64,000 nt of DNA from positions 806,001 to 870,000 of the forward strand of contig CBDFLL010000005.1 in assembly GCA_965249205.1 (NCBI GenBank). The letters run 5' to 3'. Position 1 is the stretch's first letter. Each line of letters begins with the position of its first letter. This stretch comes from JAQBVV01 sp965249205. GTDB lineage: Bacteria; Acidobacteriota; Vicinamibacteria; Vicinamibacterales; UBA2999. The notes below the pieces were generated by a model. It searched no databases, had not been told where the DNA came from, and saw only the letters and a program-made list of their open reading frames with translations. Both the position numbers and the translations under genes were made by a program. Of this stretch, positions 26,765-35,130 are shown piece after piece.

Positions 26765-27951
26765 CGGACGGCCTCCGCGCGAGCCGGACGAGCTGCTTGG
26801 TCGAGCACCTCCCGGAGTCGGTTGATTTCCCGCGTCAGGTCCCTGGGGTGGTTTCCGACGAAGAATCCATGGTCGTGGGCGAGATTCGCGTTCGTCAGCG
26901 GACCGACCGTGTCGTAGTCGAAGAACCGCACGGCCTCGTGCCGCGGAAAACAACCGCCCGTAATCATGCGAAAGCCGATGCCTGCTTCGCGCATCGCCGC
27001 CATCACCTGGGCGCGGTCAATGTCAAGCAACGGGTTGAGAATGATCGTGAATGAGAACCAGGAGCTACGTCCGTGCTCGCGCTGAAGAATAAATCGCTCA
27101 TCGCCGGCAAAACGCTCCACGAAGTGTGCGGCGTTGGCCCGCCGACGATCGAGCATGCCGTCCAGTTTCTTCAATTGCTCCACACCCGCCGCGCCGCAGA
27201 TCTCGAGCGGCCGCACGTTGTAGCCGGGCATCACGAACCGATAGGCCTCGTAGAAGCCCTCCGGCGACTGGGGATCGGCCGCGCCGGGCAGGTCACGCGC
27301 CCACCCATGGTTCCGAATCACGCGCGCCAGGTAATCCATCTCGTCGTCGTCGGTCAGCAGCACGCCCCCCTCCATCGTCGATACATGGTGGGAAAAGAAC
27401 GTGCTGAACGTGTTGACATCACCGAACGTCCCACAGGATCGGCCGTTCAGACTGGCGCCCATCGATTCGCAGTTGTCCTCCAACAAATACAGCCCGTGCC
27501 GATCACAGAAGTCGCGAATCACATCCAGTGCTGCCGGATTACCCAGGATGCTCACGGCCAAGACGAGGCGGGTCCGGGGCGTGAGCGCCGCCTCGAGTTG
27601 TGACACGTCCACGTTGAGCGTGTCGAGCTGCACGTCCAGGAACCGCAGCCTCAAACCGTACTGCTGCAACGGATGAAATGATGTCGCCCACGAAATGGCC
27701 GGAACAATCGCTTCATCGCCACGGCACAGGGGACGTTCCTTCATGTAGAACAAGGCAGCAACGGCGACCAGATTGGCCGACGAGCCCGAGTTGACCATGA
27801 CCGCATGCTTCGCGCCGAAACGCGCTGCGAACGCCATCTCGAATTCACGCACGCGCTCGCCCATGGTGAAGCGACCTTCCGCGAGCACGCGGGAGATCGC
27901 CTCGGTCTCCTCGGCGCCCCACGTGGTGCTTGCCAGGTCGTAGAACATCAC
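26761..27951 (-). CDS. ColD-like PLP-dependent NDP-4-keto-6-deoxysugar 3-dehydratase
   Basis: The protein is 396 aa, of the DegT/DnrJ/EryC1 fold. The residue that holds PLP in aminotransferases (Lys) is His here, in STFFSHHVSTMEGG; this change is the mark of the ColD and RfbH 3-dehydratases. Other parts match ColD well from memory: LAEGRFTMGE, HAVMVNSGSSANL, IVPAISWATSFHPLQQYGL, LEDNCESMGA, FVMPGYNVRPLE and LFVGNHP-like FFVGNHP near the end. ColD removes the C3 hydroxyl of GDP-4-keto-6-deoxymannose. The ATGA overlaps on both sides show tight coupling to the E1 beta and epimerase genes. Confidence 0.85.
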   Translation of the reverse strand: MMFYDLASTTWGAEETEAISRVLAEGRFTMGERVREFEMAFAARFGAKHAVMVNSGSSANLVAVAALFYMKERPLCRGDEAIVPAISWATSFHPLQQYGLRLRFLDVQLDTLNVDVSQLEAALTPRTRLVLAVSILGNPAALDVIRDFCDRHGLYLLEDNCESMGASLNGRSCGTFGDVNTFSTFFSHHVSTMEGGVLLTDDDEMDYLARVIRNHGWARDLPGAADPQSPEGFYEAYRFVMPGYNVRPLEICGAAGVEQLKKLDGMLDRRRANAAHFVERFAGDERFILQREHGRSSWFSFTIILNPLLDIDRAQVMAAMREAGIGFRMITGGCFPRHEAVRFFDYDTVGPLTNANLAHDHGFFVGNHPRDLTREINRLREVLDQAARPARAEAVR

Positions 27952-29018
27952 TGCGACGGCACCGTGGGAAGAGGTGCCTTCCCGTGGCGCACAAGATCAA
28001 TCGCCGCCGACGCGATGCGTGCGGCATCCGGGTAGTAGAACTGCTCGAGCGTATAGCCGGCAGGCGTCGGGACATCAGGCAAGCCGACGCGCGCGACCGG
28101 CGCCTTCAGATCCGCGAACCCTCGTTCGGCTGCCACGCAGCCGACCTCCGCGCAGACACCGCCCTTCATCCATCCCGTATCAACCACGAGAATCCGCCCT
28201 GTCTTGTGCAGCGACTCAAGAATCGCCGCTTCATCGAGCGGTTTGATCGTTCGCAAATCGATGATCTCCGCGTCGATCCCGTCATCGGCGAGGCGCTCCG
28301 CTGCCTGCATCGCAAGCTCGATCGCGTGCGACGCACCGACAATCGTGATATCCCGCCCGGGCCGCCGGCACACTGCCCTGCCGATCGGTACGCGATAGAG
28401 GCCCTCTGGCACGATCCCGTCTTTCTTCATCAGCCATCGGTGCTCGAAAATGCACACGGGATTGTTGTCAAGAATCGCTGAGAGCAGCAGCCCCTTCGCA
28501 TCGTATGGCGTGCTCGGCATCACGACCTTGAGCCCCGGCACGCCAACCAGCAGCCCTTGAATCGCCTGCGAGTGCTGTGCGCCTGAGCCCCAGCCCCGGC
28601 CGATGGCCGCCCACACAACCAGCGGCACGTTCGTCTGGCCGTCGTCCATGAAATGGAACTTCGCGGCGTGCGTAACCAGCTGATTGAACGCAAGCAGGAC
28701 AAAATCCGGCCGGTTGTGCATATACACCGGCCGCATGCCGTTCATGGCCGCCCCCGTGGCGACGCCCATCATTGCCTCCTCCGACAACGGCGTATCGAAG
28801 ACGCGGTCCTGCCCGAACGTGTCCTGCAGGCCACGCGTCGTGCCGAACATCGCCGACGGATCGTCGACTCCCTGGCCGAGGACAAATACTCCCGGATCAT
28901 GTGCCAGCGCCAAACTCAGCGCTTCATTGACGGCCTGCACATAACTGGTCACCCGGCCTTCGGCAGGGTCGGGCTGGTCATAGACGAGCGAGTTGACGAG
29001 CCCCTCATCCCACGGCAT
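27948..29018 (-). CDS. Thiamine-diphosphate E1 beta-type subunit
   Basis: The protein is 356 aa, homologous to the beta subunit of pyruvate/2-oxoacid dehydrogenase E1 and the transketolase C-terminal half. It contains FDTPLSEEAMMGVATGAAMNG, the H-F-M-D-D region, GWGSGAQHSQAIQGLL, VVMPSTPYDAKGLL and a C-terminal IIDLRTIKPLD. It pairs with the alpha subunit at 29005-30069; the genes overlap by 14 bases. No E2 or E3 gene is present nearby, so a normal dehydrogenase complex is unlikely. In avilamycin-type pathways similar pairs attach a two-carbon unit to a keto sugar, which fits this operon. Confidence 0.85.
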   Translation of the reverse strand: MPWDEGLVNSLVYDQPDPAEGRVTSYVQAVNEALSLALAHDPGVFVLGQGVDDPSAMFGTTRGLQDTFGQDRVFDTPLSEEAMMGVATGAAMNGMRPVYMHNRPDFVLLAFNQLVTHAAKFHFMDDGQTNVPLVVWAAIGRGWGSGAQHSQAIQGLLVGVPGLKVVMPSTPYDAKGLLLSAILDNNPVCIFEHRWLMKKDGIVPEGLYRVPIGRAVCRRPGRDITIVGASHAIELAMQAAERLADDGIDAEIIDLRTIKPLDEAAILESLHKTGRILVVDTGWMKGGVCAEVGCVAAERGFADLKAPVARVGLPDVPTPAGYTLEQFYYPDAARIASAAIDLVRHGKAPLPTVPSQ

Positions 29019-30069
29019 CTATGGGCCCCGCGTCAGTCGCATAGACATGCCGATACAAATCTTCCTCGGTGGGGGTCGGACTCTCGAGAGCAAAGGTGAA
29101 CGCGTCAGCAATCTCGGTCGTAAATGCCGCCTCCATCACCTCGACGGCCTGAGCGTCAATCGCTCCGACACGGGCGAGATGCTCGCCGAACATCGCGATC
29201 GGGCAGACCGATTCCCACGATTGACGCTCGGCCTCGGCACGATAGCCGCTCGCGGAATCGTCGCCTGCTCCGCCATGAGCGCGGAACCGGTACACCGGCG
29301 CCTCAATGAACGTGGCACCACCGCCGGACCTCGCCAACGCCACCGCTGTCGCCATGGCATCGTGGACAGCGAGCACGTTCATGCCGTCAACGTGGACCGC
29401 CGCCACATCGTGTGCGGCCGCCCACTTTCGAATATCGCGATTCGGCTGACGCGTGGTGAGCGGCGACTGCACTGAGTAAAAGTTGTTCTCGCAGAAAAAG
29501 ATGACCGGCGCCCGTTTCACGGCAGCGAAATTCAGGCTCTCAGAGGTGACACCCTCCTCGGTCGTCGCGTCACCGAGAAACACGACGACGACACGATCCT
29601 CGCCCTTCATCTGCGCCGCCAGCGCTGCTCCTGTACCAATCGGCACCGCGCCGCCCACGACCGCGGACGTGCCCGCCATGCCGACGCTCTTATCAATCAG
29701 GTGCATGGAGCCGCCGCGTGATCCCGCGCACCCATTCACGCGGCAGTGCATCTCGCACAGCATCGCCTTGAGATCGCCTCCCTTGGCCAGATAAATGCCG
29801 TGTGTGCGATGGCTGGAGTACACGAGGTCCGTCTCTCGAAGCGCCGCCGCGCAGCCTACCGCCGTAGCCTCCTGGCCGATCACCAAATGGATCGGCGTCT
29901 TCATATGATCCTCGCAGTAGCGGCGCTCGATCTCTTCCTCGATCCGGCGAATCCGCAGCATGCACCGATAGAGATTCACGAGGTCATCGGCGCCATGCGC
30001 CCCCGCGAGGGGCTCGAACCCGTGAACGCCGTTTCCGCGATAGGGATAACGAATGCCGGTATCAGCCAT
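29005..30069 (-). CDS. Thiamine-diphosphate E1 alpha-type subunit
   Basis: The product is 354 aa. It shows the E1 alpha motifs HLVIGQEATAVG, YSSHRTHGIYLAKG, SRGGSMHLID, and the thiamine-diphosphate/Mg motif FLGDATTEEG then CENN. It should bind the cofactor at the interface with the beta subunit. The start is six bases after the stop of the GHMP kinase. The pairing with a ColD-like dehydratase rather than with lipoyl-domain genes suggests that it transfers an acetyl-level carbanion to a nucleotide sugar; acetoin formation is the main alternative. Confidence 0.85.
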   Translation of the reverse strand: MADTGIRYPYRGNGVHGFEPLAGAHGADDLVNLYRCMLRIRRIEEEIERRYCEDHMKTPIHLVIGQEATAVGCAAALRETDLVYSSHRTHGIYLAKGGDLKAMLCEMHCRVNGCAGSRGGSMHLIDKSVGMAGTSAVVGGAVPIGTGAALAAQMKGEDRVVVVFLGDATTEEGVTSESLNFAAVKRAPVIFFCENNFYSVQSPLTTRQPNRDIRKWAAAHDVAAVHVDGMNVLAVHDAMATAVALARSGGGATFIEAPVYRFRAHGGAGDDSASGYRAEAERQSWESVCPIAMFGEHLARVGAIDAQAVEVMEAAFTTEIADAFTFALESPTPTEEDLYRHVYATDAGPIDAVG

Positions 30070-30075
30070 CGATCA

Positions 30076-31071
30076 CTACAACCCGTCAGGCTGATAGAGC
30101 GCGATTCGACTGCCCGATGACTCGAATTTCACCGGAACGATGATGCGATCGCGGAGTGCCGTGGCGACACATGCCCGATCCTGAGGTCTGACAAACAGTA
30201 GCATGAAGCCTCCGCCGCCCGCGCCGAGGAGCTTGCCGCCAACAGCCCCGGCCCCGACCGCGGCATCGTAGAGATCGTCAACGACGGGCGTCGACACTCG
30301 TGCCGACAGCGTGCGCTTGATCATCCAGCTCTGGTGAAGGAGCCGGCCAAACTCGACGATGTCCGTCGTCGCCGACGTCAGAATGGCAATGGCCTGATCC
30401 ACCATTTCCTGCACGCGATGAAGCTCAGCCTGGCGGTGCTTCAGGTTGTCGAGCTGCGACCGCGCGACGTCGGCCGCCATACGGGAAACACCGGTGAACA
30501 CGAGCATCAAATGAGCCTGCAACGCCTCCAGACGCTCTCCGGGCAAAATCATCGGGTTCACTTGGTAGCCGCCATCCGCCCGAAGGCTGATGTGATTGAA
30601 CCCTCCGAACGACGTGCTGATCTGGTCCTGGACGCCCACGGCTTCTCGCAGCATGCGCTGCTCGACGTGAATCGCCTCGCTGGCCAAGTCGTCTTTCGAC
30701 GAGTAGCGCCCTTCGAGGGCGCGAATCGCGCTGATGAGGCCGACCGTAAAGGCCGAGCTGGAGCCGAGTCCGGAGCGCGCCGGAAGGTCGCCATCGTGAT
30801 GGATCTCAAGCCCCTTGGTCACGCCCAGCCGCTCGAGAACGGCACGGGCAGCGGGATGCTTGATGTCGTCGATTTCCTGCACGTTTTCGACCATCGAGTA
30901 CACCAGACGAAAACGATGACCGAAGAACGGAGGTAACTCGCGAACGCTGATGTAGCAATACTTGTCGATCGTGGTCGCGAGCACGGCGCCGCCATGCTCC
31001 TGATACCAGGCGGGATAGTCTGTGCCTCCCCCGAAAAATGAAACGCGAAAGGGCGTGCGACTGATAATCAT
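30076..31071 (-). CDS. GHMP kinase, heptose-7-phosphate kinase-like (HddA type)
   Basis: The protein is 331 aa. It begins MIISRTPFRVSFFGGGTDYP, and the ATP-binding GHMP motif is DLPARSGLGSSSAF. The C-terminal GGKLLGAGGGGFMLLF is the third GHMP motif. The closest known layout is D-glycero-alpha-D-manno-heptose 7-phosphate 1-kinase (HddA), which leads to GDP-heptose. No GmhA or HddC partner is seen in the window, so an anomeric sugar kinase of different specificity is also possible. The ATG is at 31071; the 150 bases upstream show no gene. Confidence 0.8.
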   Translation of the reverse strand: MIISRTPFRVSFFGGGTDYPAWYQEHGGAVLATTIDKYCYISVRELPPFFGHRFRLVYSMVENVQEIDDIKHPAARAVLERLGVTKGLEIHHDGDLPARSGLGSSSAFTVGLISAIRALEGRYSSKDDLASEAIHVEQRMLREAVGVQDQISTSFGGFNHISLRADGGYQVNPMILPGERLEALQAHLMLVFTGVSRMAADVARSQLDNLKHRQAELHRVQEMVDQAIAILTSATTDIVEFGRLLHQSWMIKRTLSARVSTPVVDDLYDAAVGAGAVGGKLLGAGGGGFMLLFVRPQDRACVATALRDRIIVPVKFESSGSRIALYQPDGL

Positions 31072-31221
31072 GCGTATGGACCCAGCAGATTCCGTCCAGG
31101 AGCTGACAAAATCCCTTCACTGTAGCACGGCAGGGGTAGAGGCAGCGGCACCCAACAGCTCAGTGCTGGTCTCCTCCAGCGACCCGAAAGCAGTGAGGAT
31201 GAAGCGATGACAAAGGCGCCT

Positions 31222-32199
31222 CTATTGCTTCATGCGCTTGCCATCTGCGCGAACCGGGAGGAGCGAAAACAATCCAGCCGACTTGACGAGAACCGCCAGA
31301 AACGCCTTTGTCAAAAGTAGCCGCGGCCGCTTCCTGACGCCTTTCAATGCCAGCCGAATGGGCGCCGAAAAGTACTTTCCTGCCAGGGCATTGCCGAAGT
31401 TGAGATACGTCTTCGCGAGTGCGTGGTTCTTGAGCGCAGCGAGCTCCGCGGCGGTGTACGCGTCGCTGTGAAAGGACCGAATGGCCGTTTCACACTCCCG
31501 CACATAGGCCTCACAGTGGTCAAGCCCGTAACTGATCTCGCCGCCATGGACCATGAAATCGGCCATGACCCCCGGGACGTACGTGAGCGGATACCGCGAA
31601 CCGACATACACCCAGATTCCGTAATCTCCGATCACGTCGAAAAACGACCGTAGATCTGACTTCAACTCGCCATTTTCTCGCAGCGTGTCGGTCCTCACGA
31701 ACGCCGCGCAGGGCGAAATGAATTCTTCCTGACAGAAAATCTCTTCGAAAGCGATCTGGCGCTTTCTCTCTACCCGAATTTCTTGATAGTGAACGTCGAC
31801 GACCCGAAAGTCACCATACACGGCTCCCGAATCCGGATGCTCGCGGAAGGCCTCCACAACTCGGGTAATGACGGCGCTGTCGGAGAATCTCTCATCAGAC
31901 AGCAACATGCAGAAGATGTCGCCGGTTGCCCTTGCGAGGGCCTTGTGAAAGCCATCCATCGGACCGCGATCGGGTTCGGAACGGATGTCAACACGGTCCT
32001 CGTACTTCTTGAGTACTTCGAGGGTGTTATCGCGTGACGCACCGTCCTGAACGATGTACTCGATGTTTGGGTAGTCTTGCGCCAGCACACTCTGAACACA
32101 CTCTTCAATGCACCATGCGCGGTCCTTACAGAAGGTGATCACCGTCACGCGCGGAGTCGCCGGAAGCGGCTGTAGGCTGGACTGACGCACGTTACTCAT
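31222..32199 (-). CDS. Glycosyltransferase family 2
   Basis: The product is 325 aa from the ATG at 32199; an in-frame start at 32310 would add low-quality sequence. It has VTVITFCKDRAWCIEECV, DGASRDNTLEVL as the donor-binding loop, and CMLLSDERFSDSA in the D-x-D position. The C-terminus is hydrophobic and basic. It is the first gene of the long leftward operon and faces the rightward GT2 gene at 32462 across a shared control region. Confidence 0.85.
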   Translation of the reverse strand: MSNVRQSSLQPLPATPRVTVITFCKDRAWCIEECVQSVLAQDYPNIEYIVQDGASRDNTLEVLKKYEDRVDIRSEPDRGPMDGFHKALARATGDIFCMLLSDERFSDSAVITRVVEAFREHPDSGAVYGDFRVVDVHYQEIRVERKRQIAFEEIFCQEEFISPCAAFVRTDTLRENGELKSDLRSFFDVIGDYGIWVYVGSRYPLTYVPGVMADFMVHGGEISYGLDHCEAYVRECETAIRSFHSDAYTAAELAALKNHALAKTYLNFGNALAGKYFSAPIRLALKGVRKRPRLLLTKAFLAVLVKSAGLFSLLPVRADGKRMKQ

Positions 32200-32361
32200 C
32201 GTGGATTGGTCGCGCGACTCGCGCGTGGCTCGCGCGGCACCGCGGCCCGGAAAATGCACCCGACTGCGCTCGGTGCTGACCCGCCGCCCAGAGGGTAACG
32301 GAACGGCCAAAATATACCGCCATCAACTCACGAAACACGCTGCACGGCCCTGGCGTTTCCG

Positions 32362-32411
32362 TTGGACACCAGTCGATGATCTGCGCTAGAATTCGCGTTC
32401 ATATTATGAAC
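32362..32411 (+). promoter_or_regulatory. Putative promoter and operator of the rightward operon
   Basis: TTGGAC (32362-32367), 29 bases, then the perfect palindrome GTTCATATTATGAAC (32397-32411). TAGAAT at 32387-32392 fits a -10 box with the same 19-base spacer as at 19688-19737. The palindrome sequence and the distance to the -35 box are identical in both places, though the rest differs. It lies between divergent genes (32199 leftward, 32462 rightward), so the same protein could control both directions. The remaining part of 32200-32461 holds no gene that I can support. Confidence 0.6.
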
Positions 32412-32461
32412 ATGGTGGCACATTTCCCCGCGGAACCGCCACTGTCCGGAGCGTTGCCTTC

Positions 32462-33442
32462 GTGAATCCTGATGCGTCCATCGTCCTGTGCGGCTACAAC
32501 CAGGCTGCCTATCTCAACGACGCCGTCAGCAGCGCGTTGTCGCAAACCCATCACAATCTCGAGCTGATCATCATCGACAACGGTTCCACTGATGGCTCTC
32601 GGGAGCTGTTGCAGCACCATCAGACCGACCCCCGAGTCCGCCTGCTCCTCCACGACGACAATGCGGCGATCACCAAGAGGCTCAACGAAGCCATCGCGAT
32701 GGCATCCGGTGAGTACATCTCGATCCTCTATGCGGACGACTACTATCTGCCACACAAGATCGAGCGACAGCTGCAGGCGTTCTCCGAACTGCCGCCTGAC
32801 TATGGAGTTGTCTATTCTCCGGGCGCCCGCGTCGATGCACTGACCGGGCGCCGCTGGCTCGACAGGACGCTGAAAGTATCCGGCTTCGTCCTGAAGGAGA
32901 TGTTCGTCAGGCGGGACGAAGGCTTCATCAACCCAATCTCCCCCTTAGTACGCAGACAGTGCTTCCTCGACTATCCGTTCCACGAAGACCTCTTTATCGA
33001 AGGCGAGTCGATCTTCTGGCGCATCGCCATGAAGTACCAGTTCCACTACGTAGACGAACCCCTCAGCGTGATGCGCGAGCACGACGGCAACCGAGGGAAG
33101 GCTATCAAGTTGAACGCCCAAATGGTCTTGACCTTGTACGACAAGCTGTCTCGAGAGCCAGACTTCCCGCCGGAGCTTCTCCCCGACCTGAGCAGCCTGC
33201 GCGGAGATTTCATGGGCGGTTGCGCATGGCTCGGCATCCGGATAGCCTCGGATCCTCAGTGGTCGCGTGCGTGCCTGATGTCGGCCCTGCGGTGGCAGCC
33301 CAGGCAGTTCTTGCGCCCACGTACGCTCGCGGCTCTGGCGTTGTGTACGTTGCCGGCCGGCGCGGTTCGTGCATTCAACAGAGTGCTCAATACAATCGGG
33401 AACCACAAGGAAACGATTTCTTTCAGGACCGATTACCGGTAG
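32462..33442 (+). CDS. Glycosyltransferase family 2
   Basis: The protein is 326 aa from a GTG at 32462. GT-A features: SIVLCGYNQAAYLNDAVSSA, IIDNGSTDGSRELL, and ISILYADDYYLPH at the metal-binding site. The C-terminal third has a moderately hydrophobic helix pair that may lie on the membrane. First gene of the rightward operon that also holds an RmlC-like epimerase, a methyltransferase, a GT39-like protein and a GtrB-like protein. Confidence 0.85.
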   Translation: MNPDASIVLCGYNQAAYLNDAVSSALSQTHHNLELIIIDNGSTDGSRELLQHHQTDPRVRLLLHDDNAAITKRLNEAIAMASGEYISILYADDYYLPHKIERQLQAFSELPPDYGVVYSPGARVDALTGRRWLDRTLKVSGFVLKEMFVRRDEGFINPISPLVRRQCFLDYPFHEDLFIEGESIFWRIAMKYQFHYVDEPLSVMREHDGNRGKAIKLNAQMVLTLYDKLSREPDFPPELLPDLSSLRGDFMGGCAWLGIRIASDPQWSRACLMSALRWQPRQFLRPRTLAALALCTLPAGAVRAFNRVLNTIGNHKETISFRTDYR

Positions 33443-33470
33443 TTGTTTCGAGCGAGGCTCCCCGACTGTC

Positions 33471-34061
33471 ATGAAATTTGTCGAGTTCGGACTGCCAGGA
33501 GTATTTCTTATTGAGCCGAAGGTGCATGGCGACGAGCGCGGCGTCTTCCGCCGTCACTTTTGCAGAGACGAGTTCGTTGCGCGCGGCCTGGCACCGGATG
33601 TCGTGCAGGGGAACATCTCCGAGAATCTTGCGCATGGGACTCTGCGTGGGTTCCACTACCAGGTCGGTCCCCATATGGAGGCGAAGACGCTCTCCTGTCT
33701 TACCGGCGCGCTCTATGACATCACTGTCGACCTCAGGCGGGACTCTCCCACGTTCATGCAGTGGGCATCGGCGCAACTTTCTGCCGATGATCGACGTAGC
33801 CTCCACGTGCCAGCCGGCTGCGCCAATGCCTGGATCACACTGGCTCCAAACTCGATCGTGCACTACTACATGAGCGAGGGGTTCGCTCCAGAGTCGGCAC
33901 GTGGAATCCGCTACAATGATCCGGCGTTCGACTTTACGTGGCCTCTGGAGCCCCGGGTCATATCCGAACGGGACCGCACGTTTCCCGACTTCGATCCGGT
34001 GACACTTGAGCTTTTTCCGTTCCAGGCTGCTCGACAGGTCCTGGATGACTCAGAACGATAA
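33471..34061 (+). CDS. RmlC-like NDP-4-keto-sugar 3,5-epimerase family protein
   Basis: The product is 196 aa, a cupin of the dTDP-4-dehydrorhamnose 3,5-epimerase family. It carries LIEPKVHGDERGVFRRHF, NISENLAHGTLRGFHYQ (with the catalytic His), KTLSCLTGALYDITVDLR, and LHVPAGCANAW, where the usual H-G-F is C-A-N. The last change and the slightly longer C-terminus suggest that it may not be a standard RmlC. An ATG at 33471 is chosen by family alignment; it lies 28 bases after the GT2 stop. No rmlA or rmlB is present in the window. Confidence 0.8.
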   Translation: MKFVEFGLPGVFLIEPKVHGDERGVFRRHFCRDEFVARGLAPDVVQGNISENLAHGTLRGFHYQVGPHMEAKTLSCLTGALYDITVDLRRDSPTFMQWASAQLSADDRRSLHVPAGCANAWITLAPNSIVHYYMSEGFAPESARGIRYNDPAFDFTWPLEPRVISERDRTFPDFDPVTLELFPFQAARQVLDDSER

Positions 34062-34203
34062 CGCGTGCGACCGAACTCGCTCCAGCGGCTCACTCATGCC
34101 GCTCGGCAGAGCGACTATGCCGCGTTGACGCGCAGCCATCCGAAGCCTACCGTTTGCGGTTCGATCGACGGGTAGAAACGGTCGATCGCAAGAGCGGACC
34201 CAC

Positions 34204-35130
34204 ATGCAGACACCGTCGAGAGGCGTCACGGTGCCCGATGCCATGACCGAGCCCGGAGCGCATGAAGTCCTCGCGCGGATTCGACGTTTCATTCTCGATC
34301 GCCCCGATCTGATCGATCTGCTCCACCAGCAGTCACGCCTGCTGCCGCCGCGTGTCTTCCCACACACAGATCGGAGTGGCGAGCAACTCCTCGAGATCTA
34401 CCTCGAAGAGCACATGTGTTTTTTCGAGCTGGTCAAGCGCCATCTTCGACGCGGTCTTCGCGTGCTCGAGGTTGGGGGGGGATTCGGTTTCTTTCACGTG
34501 CTGGCGCACGCCGCCGGGACCCGCATTGTCTCGGTCGAACCCTCGGACTCCGGGTTCTCGCTGTTCCGTGCGCTTGCAATGCCGGTCATTGAAGAATTTA
34601 CAACCGGAACAGATGGTTTCCTTGATACCAGAGTCGAGGAACTGCGCGCACCCGAAGCAAGCTTTGATCTTGTCGTGTCGAACAACGTACTCGAGCACGC
34701 CTCCGACCTCCCTCGGGTATTCGAGGCGATGCACCGCCTAATAGCGCCCAGCGGCATGCAGCTGCACCACTGTCCAAACTATCTGTTTCCCTATGAGCCA
34801 CACTACAAGGTTCCAGTGCTCCCGTGTGCCGTGCGCATTAGCGGCGAGATATGCTGGCGACGGTTTCGACAGGACTCCCTGTGGCAAAGCCTCAATGGCA
34901 TCAACTCACTGCGCGTCAGGCGACTGGCGAGGCGACTCCCCGGAGCGTCGCTGAGGTTTCAGAACGCCGCCGCGTTTACGCTGCAACGACTCCTGTCCGG
35001 GGCGCACCTGTCGGCACGGCACGGATGGCTCACGCGGGTCGCGCTGCATCCAGCTGTCCGGCCCTTGCTGACGCGTATTCCGCCCATGTTGATGAGTCCG
35101 ATGATTTTTGAGATTCAGAAACCACGATGA
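34204..35130 (+). CDS. SAM-dependent methyltransferase
   Basis: The protein is 308 aa. A helical N-terminus of about 70 residues is followed by the SAM loop LRVLEVGGGFGFFHVLA, then SVEPSD and DLVVSNNVLEHASDLP, all class I Methyltransf_11/23 features. The last third is basic and lacks known motifs. The stop overlaps the next ATG as ATGA. The 142 bases before it (34062-34203) are non-coding as far as I can see; internal ATGs at 34240 or 34243 are alternative starts. Confidence 0.8.
   Translation: MQTPSRGVTVPDAMTEPGAHEVLARIRRFILDRPDLIDLLHQQSRLLPPRVFPHTDRSGEQLLEIYLEEHMCFFELVKRHLRRGLRVLEVGGGFGFFHVLAHAAGTRIVSVEPSDSGFSLFRALAMPVIEEFTTGTDGFLDTRVEELRAPEASFDLVVSNNVLEHASDLPRVFEAMHRLIAPSGMQLHHCPNYLFPYEPHYKVPVLPCAVRISGEICWRRFRQDSLWQSLNGINSLRVRRLARRLPGASLRFQNAAAFTLQRLLSGAHLSARHGWLTRVALHPAVRPLLTRIPPMLMSPMIFEIQKPR

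Noticed and set aside
32200..32310. Upstream extension of the GT2 gene to 32310
   Set aside because: The added residues are low-complexity and basic; the ATG at 32199 begins the normal family sequence.
33423..33863. Antisense frame over the RmlC-like gene
   Set aside because: Shadow frame; the plus-strand product has clear cupin motifs.
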